Origin: Methanocaldococcus vulcanius M7
GTDB taxonomy: Archaea; AGJL01; Methanococci; Methanococcales; Methanocaldococcaceae
Length of the DNA stretch: 64,000 bases
Reading direction: 5' to 3'
Assembly: GCF_000024625.1 (NCBI RefSeq)
Contig: NC_013407.1
Coordinates: 1,364,001-1,428,000, forward strand
In this document: positions 1-8,553 of the stretch, piece by piece
How the letters are laid out: the number at the start of each line of letters is the position of its first letter
Numbering within the stretch: the stretch's first letter is position 1
Translations under genes and position numbers: made by a program
The notes under the pieces: model-generated
Databases searched by the model: none
What the model saw: only the letters and a program-made list of their open reading frames with translations
Told to the model about the DNA's origin: nothing

Positions 1-10
1 ATATACCTCC
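1..10 (-). promoter_or_regulatory. Ribosome binding site of a gene just left of the window
   Basis: On the minus strand the first ten bases read GGAGGTATAT, a good archaeal Shine-Dalgarno sequence running out of the window. It suggests that a minus-strand gene begins within a few bases to the left. The gene itself is not visible, so its identity cannot be stated. The space up to the plus-strand gene at 211 would then be a divergent promoter region of about 200 AT-rich bases. Confidence 0.35.
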
Positions 11-210
11 CTAAATAACTAATAAAAGAATAAAAACAAAAATAGAGTATTTTAACACAACATCTTAAAAAGTTAATAATTCTTATTACTAACACTTAGA
101 ATGATAATAACGATCTATTAATACCTCCACAACAATAATTTCACTTTTACAAAAAATAAATTACAAAAACTTTAAACTCAATAACAATCAAAATTTTCAA
201 TGTGATGAAT

Positions 211-1638
211 ATGATAACCGTAATAGGTTTTGGCTCTTTTGGAAGAAAAGTTGTTAATTTCATTAAAAACAAGGAACCAATTACAATTATTGACAAAAAT
301 ATCGATGATGCTGACGATTTATTAAAAGAGGGAGTGAGTGTAGTCGTTGGGGATGCAACCCAGGAAGACGTTCTAAAAAAAGCGAAGATTGATAAAGCAG
401 ATATTGTTTTAATATTAACAAACGATCCTGAAGTTAATAGAAGGGTAGCAGAAAAAGTTTGTGAACTTAGTCCAAATTCATATAAAATAGCGAGAGCGAT
501 ACCGCGGTATCCGGAGCTGTATATGGGGTTGAATATAGATAAGATTATAAACATCTTAGAAAGTGGAGCAAAAGACATTGCAAAAGAAGTTGAAGACGCA
601 AAATTAAAGAAAAAACTTATGAAATTAAAGTCAATCCTAATAGAGGGCAAGAAAAAATGCATCGAATTAGGAAAAATAGACAATGAAGAAAAAGCTCCTT
701 TATTAATATTAACACACATTAATCCAGATCCTGATGCAATAGCGAGTGCAATGGCATTGAAAACAATAGCAGAGAAATGGGGTGTTGATGCAGATATTGC
801 CTATGGAGGAAATATTGGATACGATGAAAACAAGGCAATGGTTAACCTACTTGGTATAAAACTTTTAAATATTAATGATATAAATATTGAAAATTATTGT
901 ATTATTGCAGTTGTAGATACTTCCTCATCTAAACAACTTCCAACAGAACTTCCTAATATAGATATAATTATTGATCATCACAACAACACAGACCTAAATG
1001 CAAAATACACAGACATAAGACCAGAAGTAGGAGCTACCGCATCTATTTTAACCCAGTATCTAATGGAATTAGAAATAGAGCCATCAAGAAACTTAGCCAC
1101 TGCCTTATTTTATGGAATTCAATCGGATACTGATTACTTTAAAAGAGAAACATCAAAATTAGATTTTGAAGCAGCAGCTTACTTACAAAGCCATATTGAC
1201 GCTTCAATTTTAAATATGATTGAAAATCCAGAGATCTCAACAGAAGTTATGGAAGTTTTAGCAAGAGCAATAATGAACAGGAGAGTAGTTAAAGGAAACA
1301 TTGCTCTATCATATGTTGGAGAGATAACTAACAGAGATGCTCTCCCAAAGGCAGCTGATTTCTTATTGAAAATGGAAGGTATTTCTACAACATTTGTATT
1401 TGGAATTGTTGGAGATGAGATTCACATTTCCGCAAGAACGAAAGATCTTAGATTGAATTTAGGAGAGATACTGAATAAGGCCTTTGGAGGAGGAGGACAT
1501 CAAACAGCAGCAGCCGCTAAAATACCACTCGGTATTTTTAAATCTGTTTCAGATAAAGAAGCACTGAGAAAATTAGTTGAAGAAGCGATCAGGGCTAAAA
1601 TATTAGAAGTTATTGGAATAAAAGAAGAAGAGAAATAA
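211..1638 (+). CDS. DHH-family phosphoesterase with N-terminal TrkA-N (RCK) domain
   Basis: The protein (475 aa) joins a nucleotide-binding Rossmann domain to a DHH phosphoesterase. The Rossmann part starts with VIGFGSFGRKVV and has an acidic residue after strand 2 (IIDKN), as in RCK/TrkA-N domains that sense NAD or cyclic dinucleotides. The DHH part has HINPDPDAIASAMAL near residue 173, an IIDHHNNTD motif near residue 255, and the DHHA1 motif FGGGGHQTAAAAK near residue 430. This layout is common in methanogens. It suggests a nuclease, or a phosphodiesterase for small nucleotides, under ligand control; the substrate is unknown. I chose ATG 211, not the GTG at 202, because GTGAT at 202-206 then serves as ribosome binding site. 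It appears to be transcribed alone. Confidence 0.85.
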   Translation: MITVIGFGSFGRKVVNFIKNKEPITIIDKNIDDADDLLKEGVSVVVGDATQEDVLKKAKIDKADIVLILTNDPEVNRRVAEKVCELSPNSYKIARAIPRYPELYMGLNIDKIINILESGAKDIAKEVEDAKLKKKLMKLKSILIEGKKKCIELGKIDNEEKAPLLILTHINPDPDAIASAMALKTIAEKWGVDADIAYGGNIGYDENKAMVNLLGIKLLNINDINIENYCIIAVVDTSSSKQLPTELPNIDIIIDHHNNTDLNAKYTDIRPEVGATASILTQYLMELEIEPSRNLATALFYGIQSDTDYFKRETSKLDFEAAAYLQSHIDASILNMIENPEISTEVMEVLARAIMNRRVVKGNIALSYVGEITNRDALPKAADFLLKMEGISTTFVFGIVGDEIHISARTKDLRLNLGEILNKAFGGGGHQTAAAAKIPLGIFKSVSDKEALRKLVEEAIRAKILEVIGIKEEEK

Positions 1639-1708
1639 TAACATACTCTTTTATTTTAATTTTTAAATTTAATGGAAGAATAAAAAAATAGAGATGTTTT
1701 TAAAGAAA

Positions 1709-2788
1709 TTATGTTCTATCTTTTAATACTATGTTAACATCAACTTGTTTATAAACTCCTTGGTCTGAAACAACTTTTACAGGTATTTTAACAGGTGTTA
1801 CTCCACTTGGTTCTTCTTGGAAGCCCATACTTGAACCAAAGAAGAAGAATATCTCTTTTGAAACTTTTTCTCCAGTGTGTAGGGTTCCAACATCCCATTC
1901 TGATGTATAGAATTTAGCATCGATAGGTGTAATGTATTTGTTAAATGCAAAACCTGTGTTCCATCCGATGAACTTTGTAGCTGTTAAAGTGTCGCCGTAA
2001 TATGAGCCATTTACTGCACATGCATAGTAGAAGTTATTAAACCCTCCTGCATACAATCTCATAGATTGTCTATTTGTTGAACTTCCCCATTGACTCACAT
2101 CAGTTACTGATAAATCTTTACTATCATTTACTGCTGCAATTTTTGTTACAGAGTTTGGAGCTAATATGTAATAAACACTTGTATAGTTTTTACCATCATC
2201 TCCTACCCATGTGGCATCTGGGTATATTCCAGTTCTATTTAATATTCCTTTAAATGGTGTTCCATCATTTGTGCATAACAAATATGCATCATAACTTTGT
2301 CCATTGTAGTTTAATGTTATTTTCTTTAAGGTTAAGCCAGCAACTTCTGTTGCACCATCACTTTCTATTTTGACATTTGTTAATGTTGAATCATAGTAGT
2401 TTTCTAAGGTTAATGGTACTGGAACTATGATCCTTTCATCATAGAGGGTTCCCCATTGAGAATCTTTTGCTAAAGCATTTAATACATATTCTGATTTGTC
2501 AGGATCGTCATATAATACTCCATTATAGTAATACTGTAAAACATCTCCCAAATCCAAATCTCCTTCAACATCAATCTCTTTAGGAACTCCTACACCTATG
2601 GCTCCTGCAGCATAGGTTATTGAAGACGTTGTTCCTTCCAATGCTGATTTTGTGCTTTGTTGACTACTATTGAATAACCCATTACCCCAGGCGTAGAATA
2701 CTGCTCCTACCACTATTGTAACTCCTAACACTATTAGTAGGGCAAGTATTGGGGATAATGCTTTTTTATTCTTTAAGAAGTCGAACAT
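1709..2788 (-). CDS. Archaeal type IV pilin-like surface protein (large)
   Basis: The protein (359 aa) begins with a short charged leader (FLKNKK), then ALSPIL and about 24 hydrophobic residues. This is the archaeal pilin/archaellin N-terminal signature of the LSPI type. The prepilin peptidase would cut before the hydrophobic stretch, which then forms the filament core helix or a membrane anchor. The remaining 310 or so residues are rich in Tyr, Asn, Thr and Gly, with possible N-glycosylation sites such as NGSY and NRTG, as expected for an exported domain. It is far longer than the three small pilins near 55-56 kb and belongs to a different signal class (no QxSxE). The ribosome binding site is GGGGTGATG. 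Its exact role, pilus subunit or other surface protein, cannot be decided. Confidence 0.75.
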   Translation of the reverse strand: MFDFLKNKKALSPILALLIVLGVTIVVGAVFYAWGNGLFNSSQQSTKSALEGTTSSITYAAGAIGVGVPKEIDVEGDLDLGDVLQYYYNGVLYDDPDKSEYVLNALAKDSQWGTLYDERIIVPVPLTLENYYDSTLTNVKIESDGATEVAGLTLKKITLNYNGQSYDAYLLCTNDGTPFKGILNRTGIYPDATWVGDDGKNYTSVYYILAPNSVTKIAAVNDSKDLSVTDVSQWGSSTNRQSMRLYAGGFNNFYYACAVNGSYYGDTLTATKFIGWNTGFAFNKYITPIDAKFYTSEWDVGTLHTGEKVSKEIFFFFGSSMGFQEEPSGVTPVKIPVKVVSDQGVYKQVDVNIVLKDRT

Positions 2789-2814
2789 TTCTCATCACCC
2801 CAAATATTATTCTT

Positions 2815-2930
2815 CCTCGGGCGTTCCATAGGGAAGGCCGTCATCGGAATTAAAGTATATTTTATATGTTGTTAAGTATTCTTTAATGTAGGTAGTTATG
2901 TATATACGAATTTCGTCTATATAAAATTTT
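2815..2930 (-). promoter_or_regulatory. Promoter and GC-rich 5' leader of the large pilin gene
   Basis: Read on the minus strand there are two TATA-like boxes, TTTTATATAG near 2920 and CATATAAAATAT near 2860. They are followed by an unusually GC-rich patch at about 2816-2842 that can fold (CGG with CCG, then TTCC-CTAT-GGAA). The start codon is at 2788. The patch stands out from the surrounding AT-rich DNA, so the mRNA probably carries a structured 5' leader. Which TATA box is used is not clear. Confidence 0.4.
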
Positions 2931-3030
2931 CTATATGAATCGTAAAGAAAACTTTATATATGAAATATTAAAAAATGAGGAATCTATATTAATATACGCA
3001 TATGTAAAAAATAGAATAACACTAAAAAAT

Positions 3031-3417
3031 TCAAAACAGTCGCTTGTTGATATAGGAATATAAACTCTCTATATCCCTAATTCCGCTATGGGTGTAGATA
3101 AAAATCTCATTTCTGATTTTTGTATTTACCTTGATTCCTCTACTTCTGAATTCTTCAATAATTGCCTTTGCAAGAACTCTCCCTCTTCTATCGTAGTCAG
3201 TTAATAAGATCACTTCCTTAACTCTCCTCCTTATTAGTTCATCAGCAATTAAGTAAATTGGAGTTTTTGCTACAACTATAAATGTCCCTTCAATTCCCAA
3301 ATTTTTCAAACTCTTTACATCCTTTATTCCTTCAACTATTATTGGTTTGTCCTCTGCCTCGAATTTTAATTCCTCTATGACCTCCAACAATTTTTCAAAC
3401 ATCTCATCTCTCTTCAT
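3031..3417 (-). CDS. Toprim-domain protein, UPF0292 family
   Basis: A small (128 aa) stand-alone Toprim domain protein. The motif PIIVEGIKDVKSLKNLG near residue 25 carries the catalytic Glu. VILLTDYDRRGRVLA near residue 70 carries the DxD-like metal-binding acidic residues. Such single-domain Toprim proteins are conserved in euryarchaea and resemble the catalytic part of DnaG primase and RNase M5, so a nucleic-acid cutting or joining role is likely but unproven. It lies 41 bases downstream of the HEAT-like gene on the same strand and may share its transcript. Confidence 0.8.
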   Translation of the reverse strand: MKRDEMFEKLLEVIEELKFEAEDKPIIVEGIKDVKSLKNLGIEGTFIVVAKTPIYLIADELIRRRVKEVILLTDYDRRGRVLAKAIIEEFRSRGIKVNTKIRNEIFIYTHSGIRDIESLYSYINKRLF

Positions 3418-3458
3418 AGAAACTCACTTCCGAATATAAATGAAAATCGTATATTAAT

Positions 3459-5522
3459 TTATATATCTCCAATTATCGGCTTTAAGATTAACTTCTGCTC
3501 TTCATCTGCTATATTTTTTAATATTCTTCCTATCAAGGATTTTTCTTCCCTACTGGCATTTCCGTAAATTCCTGCAAGTAAGTATATAAAATCCTTCAAG
3601 ATCTCTGGGTTATTTTTACTAACTTTAAGGAGTATTTTTAAAGCAAGTTCTCTTTTTTCAGTGTTTAGCAAGTTTTTAATTTTAATCATACTGCAAGGAA
3701 ACTTTTCAATGATATTTGAGATAACCTCTACTGTTATTTTCTCCTCTCCTCTATGATTGCCGAGTTCTCTAAGTAGAATTGGCAGGGCGATCTCATGTGG
3801 ATACTTTTTAAAAAATTCCAAAGCCATTAATCTTAATTTTTTAGTTGCATATAACATTTCTGCTATTTTTGGAACTACGTAGCAGAGATAATCCTCTTTA
3901 AGCTGTCCACTTTCCATAAACCTTTTAACTGCATTTATAAATGCCAATTTTGAATAATAACCTTCTGCCATGTTTATAATCTCTCCTATTTTCTCAATCA
4001 TGTTAAAAGAAGAGTAAATTATAATTTTATTTGCGTTTAAAATATCTCTATCAGCCATGTCGATATTTTCTATCACTTTTATAATTTTATTTTTTAAATT
4101 TTCGTCTATATTTCCGTTGTTTGCGATGATGTTAGTTAAGTAGATTATAAGTTCTCCATCCCTTTTTATATCTTCTAAGAGTTCGTTAATATCTATTAAA
4201 TTTAGATTTTTAGAGCCAATTATTTCTATTGTTTTGTAGAATTCATATCCAAGATTTTCAGCAATTTTTAGAGTTTTGTAGGAGATGTTGTTATCTAAAC
4301 ATATTTTTGCTATTATCTCTTCAATTAGATTCATTGCAATATTACATCTTCTTATTTCCTCTTCCATCATTATCATATGACGAAATCCACCCATAAACTT
4401 CTCTTCCTCTAATCGATACGCGAGGTTTTTTAATCGTTTATGTTCGTTTATTAAAAGAGTTAAATGTTCTTTTTTTGCTATTTCTTTTAATATTCTTAAG
4501 GAGGAGATTTTCAGCGGTAAATTCATTTTTTTGACGTACATCAATGTCTTATTCTCAATATAATCTTTTAATTCAGGATTATTTTTAGCTATTTTTTTTA
4601 ATTCCCTTATTGCAGATGTCTTTGCCTTTCCATACCCGTAATTTAAAAATTTAAATAAATTGTCAACCTTGATTTTTGAGTCGGATCTTAGAGAGATCAG
4701 CTTAACACCAATAAATTGCCTCTCTTCATCTCCCGAGTATAAATATTCTCTAAAAAATTCTCTATCATAAAATTTTGAAGATAAACTAATATTCTCCCTT
4801 AAAATAATGTTCAACCCCGCCTTTCCATCAGTTTTTAGAATTTTCTTTACATCCTCCTCTGAGATCTCTACTTTAACACCTAAAATCTCAAATAGGCGTT
4901 TTATTTTCTTATATGAACGTTTGTTAAAGTATCCTAAAAGTATAATGTCCAAGTGTTTTTTTAACAGTTCTCGTTCATCTTCATCCAATCTTTCAACAAT
5001 ATCATAAATTAGATTTAAAGCAAGATCTCTTTCGAGTTTTTCATCTGAGTAAAGTTTATGGGTTAATATTTTTAACATCCTTTTTGAGTCATAATTTTTC
5101 ATTAATTCCTCAATGGAATAATATTCTTTAATTGCTCTATAAAATACATTTTCCAAATTTGCGTTTTCGATGTATATGTATATTAACTCCTCTAAAATAC
5201 TATCATCTACGGATTTTTTAAGAAGATCAATAATTGCATCATCTATATTATCAGAAGTTGTATAGTCCTTTAAAATTTCTTCTGCCTCTTTTGAAATCGT
5301 TCGTTTTTCTTTTAAATGTAAAACTATATAGGGAAGAAATCTTACAATATACTTGTCATCCAATCTTTTTAATACCAAAAAACCCCTTCTTACAAGATCT
5401 CTTTCTCCTGATGCAAGTATCTCCTCTAAAAGTGTTAAAGCATTATCATCCTTGTTAATCAACTTAGCCAACTTATCATATTTTCCTTCCTTTAAATATT
5501 TAAAAAATTCCTCTCTATCCAT
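3459..5522 (-). CDS. Large all-helical protein with HEAT-like repeats
   Basis: A 687-residue protein made almost entirely of predicted helices, in repeated pairs of about 35-40 residues with regular Leu/Ile spacing. Examples are DLVRRGFLVLKRLDDKY near residue 38 and KKYPHEIALPILLRELG near residue 575. I see no catalytic motif, signal peptide or membrane segment. HEAT-like solenoids usually act as scaffolds or binding platforms. It is divergent from rqcH with only about 57 bases between the starts, so the two promoters must sit close together. A link to ribosome quality control is possible from position alone; nothing in the sequence proves it. Confidence 0.6.
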   Translation of the reverse strand: MDREEFFKYLKEGKYDKLAKLINKDDNALTLLEEILASGERDLVRRGFLVLKRLDDKYIVRFLPYIVLHLKEKRTISKEAEEILKDYTTSDNIDDAIIDLLKKSVDDSILEELIYIYIENANLENVFYRAIKEYYSIEELMKNYDSKRMLKILTHKLYSDEKLERDLALNLIYDIVERLDEDERELLKKHLDIILLGYFNKRSYKKIKRLFEILGVKVEISEEDVKKILKTDGKAGLNIILRENISLSSKFYDREFFREYLYSGDEERQFIGVKLISLRSDSKIKVDNLFKFLNYGYGKAKTSAIRELKKIAKNNPELKDYIENKTLMYVKKMNLPLKISSLRILKEIAKKEHLTLLINEHKRLKNLAYRLEEEKFMGGFRHMIMMEEEIRRCNIAMNLIEEIIAKICLDNNISYKTLKIAENLGYEFYKTIEIIGSKNLNLIDINELLEDIKRDGELIIYLTNIIANNGNIDENLKNKIIKVIENIDMADRDILNANKIIIYSSFNMIEKIGEIINMAEGYYSKLAFINAVKRFMESGQLKEDYLCYVVPKIAEMLYATKKLRLMALEFFKKYPHEIALPILLRELGNHRGEEKITVEVISNIIEKFPCSMIKIKNLLNTEKRELALKILLKVSKNNPEILKDFIYLLAGIYGNASREEKSLIGRILKNIADEEQKLILKPIIGDI

Positions 5523-5579
5523 ACTACCACAAAATATTATTAACTTTAAAAGATATATAAAACTATATTTGGTGAGATG

Positions 5580-7589
5580 ATGAAAACCGAGATGACAAAT
5601 GTAGATGTGTGTGGAGTTATTCTCGAATTACAGAAACTTGTTAATAGCAGGTTGGATAAGGCCTTTTTAGTTGAAAGGGATAACAATAGAGAGTTAATAT
5701 TAAAGCTTCACGTTCCAGAAGGTGGAAGTAGAGAACTTGTAATAAGTGTTGGTAAATATAAATATATAACATTAACAAACTATGAGAGAGATAAACCTAA
5801 AATACCTCCATCATTTGCCATGTTATTAAGAAAGTATCTAAAAAACGCAAAATTAGTAAAAATTGAGCAAGTGAATTTTGATAGGATTGCAATACTTCAC
5901 TTTGAAACAAGAGAGGGAATTTATAAATTAATTGTCGAGCTTTTTGGAGAAGGAAATGTAATATTCCTAAATTCTGAAGATACAATAATATCTCCTCTCA
6001 GAGTTGAGATATGGAGTTCCAGAAAGATCGTTCCAAAAGAAAAATACCAATTTCCACCACAAAAACCACTCAACCCTTATAACATTGAATATTCGATTGC
6101 CTATGAGGTCTTTAAAGATTATTTCATAAATAACAGAGGGGTTGAGTGCGTTAGGTTGATTTCGAGAGTTTTTGGGATAGGAGGGCTTTACGCTGAAGAA
6201 ATTTGTGAGAGGGCAGGGATTGACAAGAAAAAAAAGGAGTTAAGCGAAGAAGAAATAAAAGTCCTATTTGAAACATCAAAAGAACTATTCAATGAAGTAT
6301 TTAACAATAGAAAGCCACAGATTATCTTAAAGGATGGAGAGCATTATGATGTTGTGCCGGTAAACCTAAAAAAGTATGAAGATTTAGAGAAAAAATATTA
6401 TGAAAGTTTTTTAGATGCAGTAGATGATTACTTTGCTAAATTTTTAACAAACGTTGAGGTAAAAAAGAAAAAGTCAAAAATTGAAAAAGAAATTGAAAGA
6501 CAAGAAAATATACTAAAAAGACAATTAGAAACATTAGAGAGGTATAAAAAAGATGCTGAAAAAAACCAGATCAAAGGAGATCTAATCTATGCAAATTATC
6601 AAATAGTTGAAAATTTACTTTCTGCTATAAAACAAGCAAGAGAAAAAATGGATTGGGCAAGGATTAAAAAAATAGTTAAAGAAAATAAAGATCATCCAAT
6701 ATTGGATCTTGTAGAAGATATAAGGGAAAACATAGGGGAGATAATCGTCAGATTAAAAGCAGATGTTGGAGATAAAACAATAGAAGAAAGAATTCCACTT
6801 GATATAAGAAAAAACGCATCTGAAAATGCAGAGAGATTTTATGAGAAGGCAAAAAAACTTAAACATAAAGTAGAGGGTATAAAAACTGCCATAGAACTAA
6901 CAAAGAAAAAGATAGAAGAACTTAAAAAGAAAGAAGAAAAAACACTTGGAGAAGAAATCCCAGAAATGAAGAAAAAGAAAAGAAAAGAGAGAAAATGGTA
7001 TGAAAAGTTTAAATGGACAGTTATTAATGGATTTTTGGTTATTGCTGGGAAGGATGCAATAACAAATGAGATTCTCATTAAAAAATATACAGACAAAGAT
7101 GATATTGTATTTCACGCAAATATTCAAGGGGCTCCATTTACAGTAATAAAAACGCAGGGTAGAGATGTAGATGAAGAAACATTGGAGGAGGTTGCTAAAT
7201 TCTCTGTTTCTCATTCAAAAGCATGGAAGCTTGGATATGGGGCAATTGATACTTACTGGGTTAAGCCAGAGCAAATTTCCAAAACAGCTGAGAGTGGGGA
7301 ATATTTAAAAAGAGGGGCGTTTGTTATACGAGGAGAAAGGCACTATTATAGAAATACTCCTTTAGAGTTAGGAATTGGGGTCTTAGAATATGATGGGGAC
7401 TTAAAAATAACAACTGCCCCTCCAAAAGCGCTGAAAAAGCATTTTATTAAGTGGGTGTTGCTAAAACCATCCAACAAGGAAAAAGGAAAAGTTGTTAAAG
7501 AGTTAAAGGAGTTGTTTAAAGAATATGATGTAGACGATGAAGAAATATTAAGGGTTTTACCGCCGGGAGGATGTGAGATTGTTAAATAA
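5580..7589 (+). CDS. rqcH: Ribosome rescue factor RqcH (NFACT family)
   Basis: The homologue of bacterial RqcH and eukaryotic NEMF/Rqc2, 669 aa, acting on stalled large ribosomal subunits. Order of parts: NFACT-N (1-200) with the conserved Asp-Arg pair in VNFDRIAILHF at residues 101-102; a helix-hairpin-helix region (about 195-225); a long charged coiled coil (about 290-480); and the C-terminal NFACT-R domain starting at KWTVINGFLVIAGKDA. The Asp-Arg pair is needed for alanine-tail synthesis in bacterial RqcH; that archaea do the same is inference. Two adjacent ATGs (5577, 5580) follow GGTGAG, and I prefer the second for spacing. The DNA of the coiled coil is a nearly pure purine tract. Confidence 0.9.
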   Translation: MKTEMTNVDVCGVILELQKLVNSRLDKAFLVERDNNRELILKLHVPEGGSRELVISVGKYKYITLTNYERDKPKIPPSFAMLLRKYLKNAKLVKIEQVNFDRIAILHFETREGIYKLIVELFGEGNVIFLNSEDTIISPLRVEIWSSRKIVPKEKYQFPPQKPLNPYNIEYSIAYEVFKDYFINNRGVECVRLISRVFGIGGLYAEEICERAGIDKKKKELSEEEIKVLFETSKELFNEVFNNRKPQIILKDGEHYDVVPVNLKKYEDLEKKYYESFLDAVDDYFAKFLTNVEVKKKKSKIEKEIERQENILKRQLETLERYKKDAEKNQIKGDLIYANYQIVENLLSAIKQAREKMDWARIKKIVKENKDHPILDLVEDIRENIGEIIVRLKADVGDKTIEERIPLDIRKNASENAERFYEKAKKLKHKVEGIKTAIELTKKKIEELKKKEEKTLGEEIPEMKKKKRKERKWYEKFKWTVINGFLVIAGKDAITNEILIKKYTDKDDIVFHANIQGAPFTVIKTQGRDVDEETLEEVAKFSVSHSKAWKLGYGAIDTYWVKPEQISKTAESGEYLKRGAFVIRGERHYYRNTPLELGIGVLEYDGDLKITTAPPKALKKHFIKWVLLKPSNKEKGKVVKELKELFKEYDVDDEEILRVLPPGGCEIVK

Positions 7590-7596
7590 AATCTTG

Positions 7597-8211
7597 TTAT
7601 TCATCCTTAACATAGTTTCTTAGGATTCCAATGTTCTCAATCTCACACTCTACCACATCTCCGTTTTTTAATTCTCCAACACCCGGAGGGGTTCCTGTTG
7701 ATATAATATCTCCTTTATAAAGCGTCATTATCGAAGAAACGAATTCAACTAACTCATACACGTCAAAGATCATATTTTTTGTATTTGATTTTTGTTTTAT
7801 CTTGCCATTAACCCTACATTCAATATTCAAATTCATAGGATCTATATCCTTTACAATTCTGGGACCTATTGGGCAAAAGGTATCAAACGATTTTGCCCTT
7901 GTCCATTGTCCATCCTTCTGCTGTAAATCCCTCGCAGTAATATCATTTAAAATTGTATATCCCATTATATACTCATCTGCCTCACTTTTTTTAACATTTT
8001 TACACTTTTTTCCAATAACAACAGCCAATTCCACTTCATAATCAACTCTATTAGACACTTTCGGACGAATGATATAATCTTCATGATAAATAATAGCCGA
8101 CGTTGGTTTTAAAAATATTATTGGATAATCAGGTAGCTCCATATTAAGTTCTTTTGCATGATCCACATAATTCAACCCAACACATACAATTTTCGTCGGA
8201 TTAATTTCCAT
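7597..8211 (-). CDS. Fumarylacetoacetate hydrolase family protein
   Basis: A compact (204 aa) FAH-fold enzyme. It shows KIVCVGLNYVDHAKELN at the N-terminus, the metal-binding acidic residues in RVDYEVELAVVIGKKCKN, the GYTILNDITARDLQ motif, and STGTPPGVGELKNGDVVEC near the C-terminus. Family members hydrolyse or decarboxylate beta-diketo acids (acylpyruvate hydrolase, oxaloacetate decarboxylase, 2-hydroxyhepta-2,4-diene-1,7-dioate isomerase). The precise substrate cannot be read from sequence. It is convergent with rqcH (7 bases between the stops) and divergent from the CRISPR leader. The ribosome binding site AGGTGAG fits the ATG at 8211. Confidence 0.85.
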   Translation of the reverse strand: MEINPTKIVCVGLNYVDHAKELNMELPDYPIIFLKPTSAIIYHEDYIIRPKVSNRVDYEVELAVVIGKKCKNVKKSEADEYIMGYTILNDITARDLQQKDGQWTRAKSFDTFCPIGPRIVKDIDPMNLNIECRVNGKIKQKSNTKNMIFDVYELVEFVSSIMTLYKGDIISTGTPPGVGELKNGDVVECEIENIGILRNYVKDE

Positions 8212-8276
8212 TTATCTCACCTTTATATTTATACCATCTTTATTGCAAACTACGTCTATATAATAATTATCCTTGG

Positions 8277-8553
8277 CATGTATTTTTATCTTGTTGTTTG
8301 TTTTTGTTTTTTTGTGTTTTTAGTTTTTGGTTTAGATTTTTGTTTTTTATTTGTTTTTAGTTGGTTTCTGAGGGTTGGTTAATTATATTTTATGTTTTTA
8401 TATTTTATTTATTGTTGTTTTTTAAATAAAAGTTTGAATTATTTTGTTATAGGGTTTATAAAGAAAAGGGGTTATTTGGGGGTAGGATAATTATGGTGTG
8501 GAAAACTATAAATATAAGTAAAAATATTATAATGAAATAAGAAAAATTACCCT
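8277..8553 (+). promoter_or_regulatory. CRISPR leader of array 1
   Basis: A T-rich, coding-free stretch directly upstream of the first repeat. It is homologous, in inverted orientation, to 39439-39813 beside array 2. The match ends exactly at the first repeat in both places (AAAAATTACCCT then ATTAAAATC). A 51-base block at about 8334-8384 is identical in both copies. A TATA-like box (ACTATAAATATAAG near 8504) probably drives the precursor crRNA. This copy is about 98 bases shorter than the other, the missing part lying just after the GGTTGGTT near 8380. Confidence 0.8.

Noticed and set aside
147-719. 190-aa minus-strand frame opposite the DHH gene
   Set aside because: It lies opposite a clear gene, is rich in Phe, Ser and Ile as expected of the antisense of AT-rich coding DNA, and has no binding site.
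8158-8382. 74-aa plus-strand frame across the CRISPR leader
   Set aside because: It is a translation of the T-rich leader (runs of Phe and Val) and starts inside the FAH-family gene.
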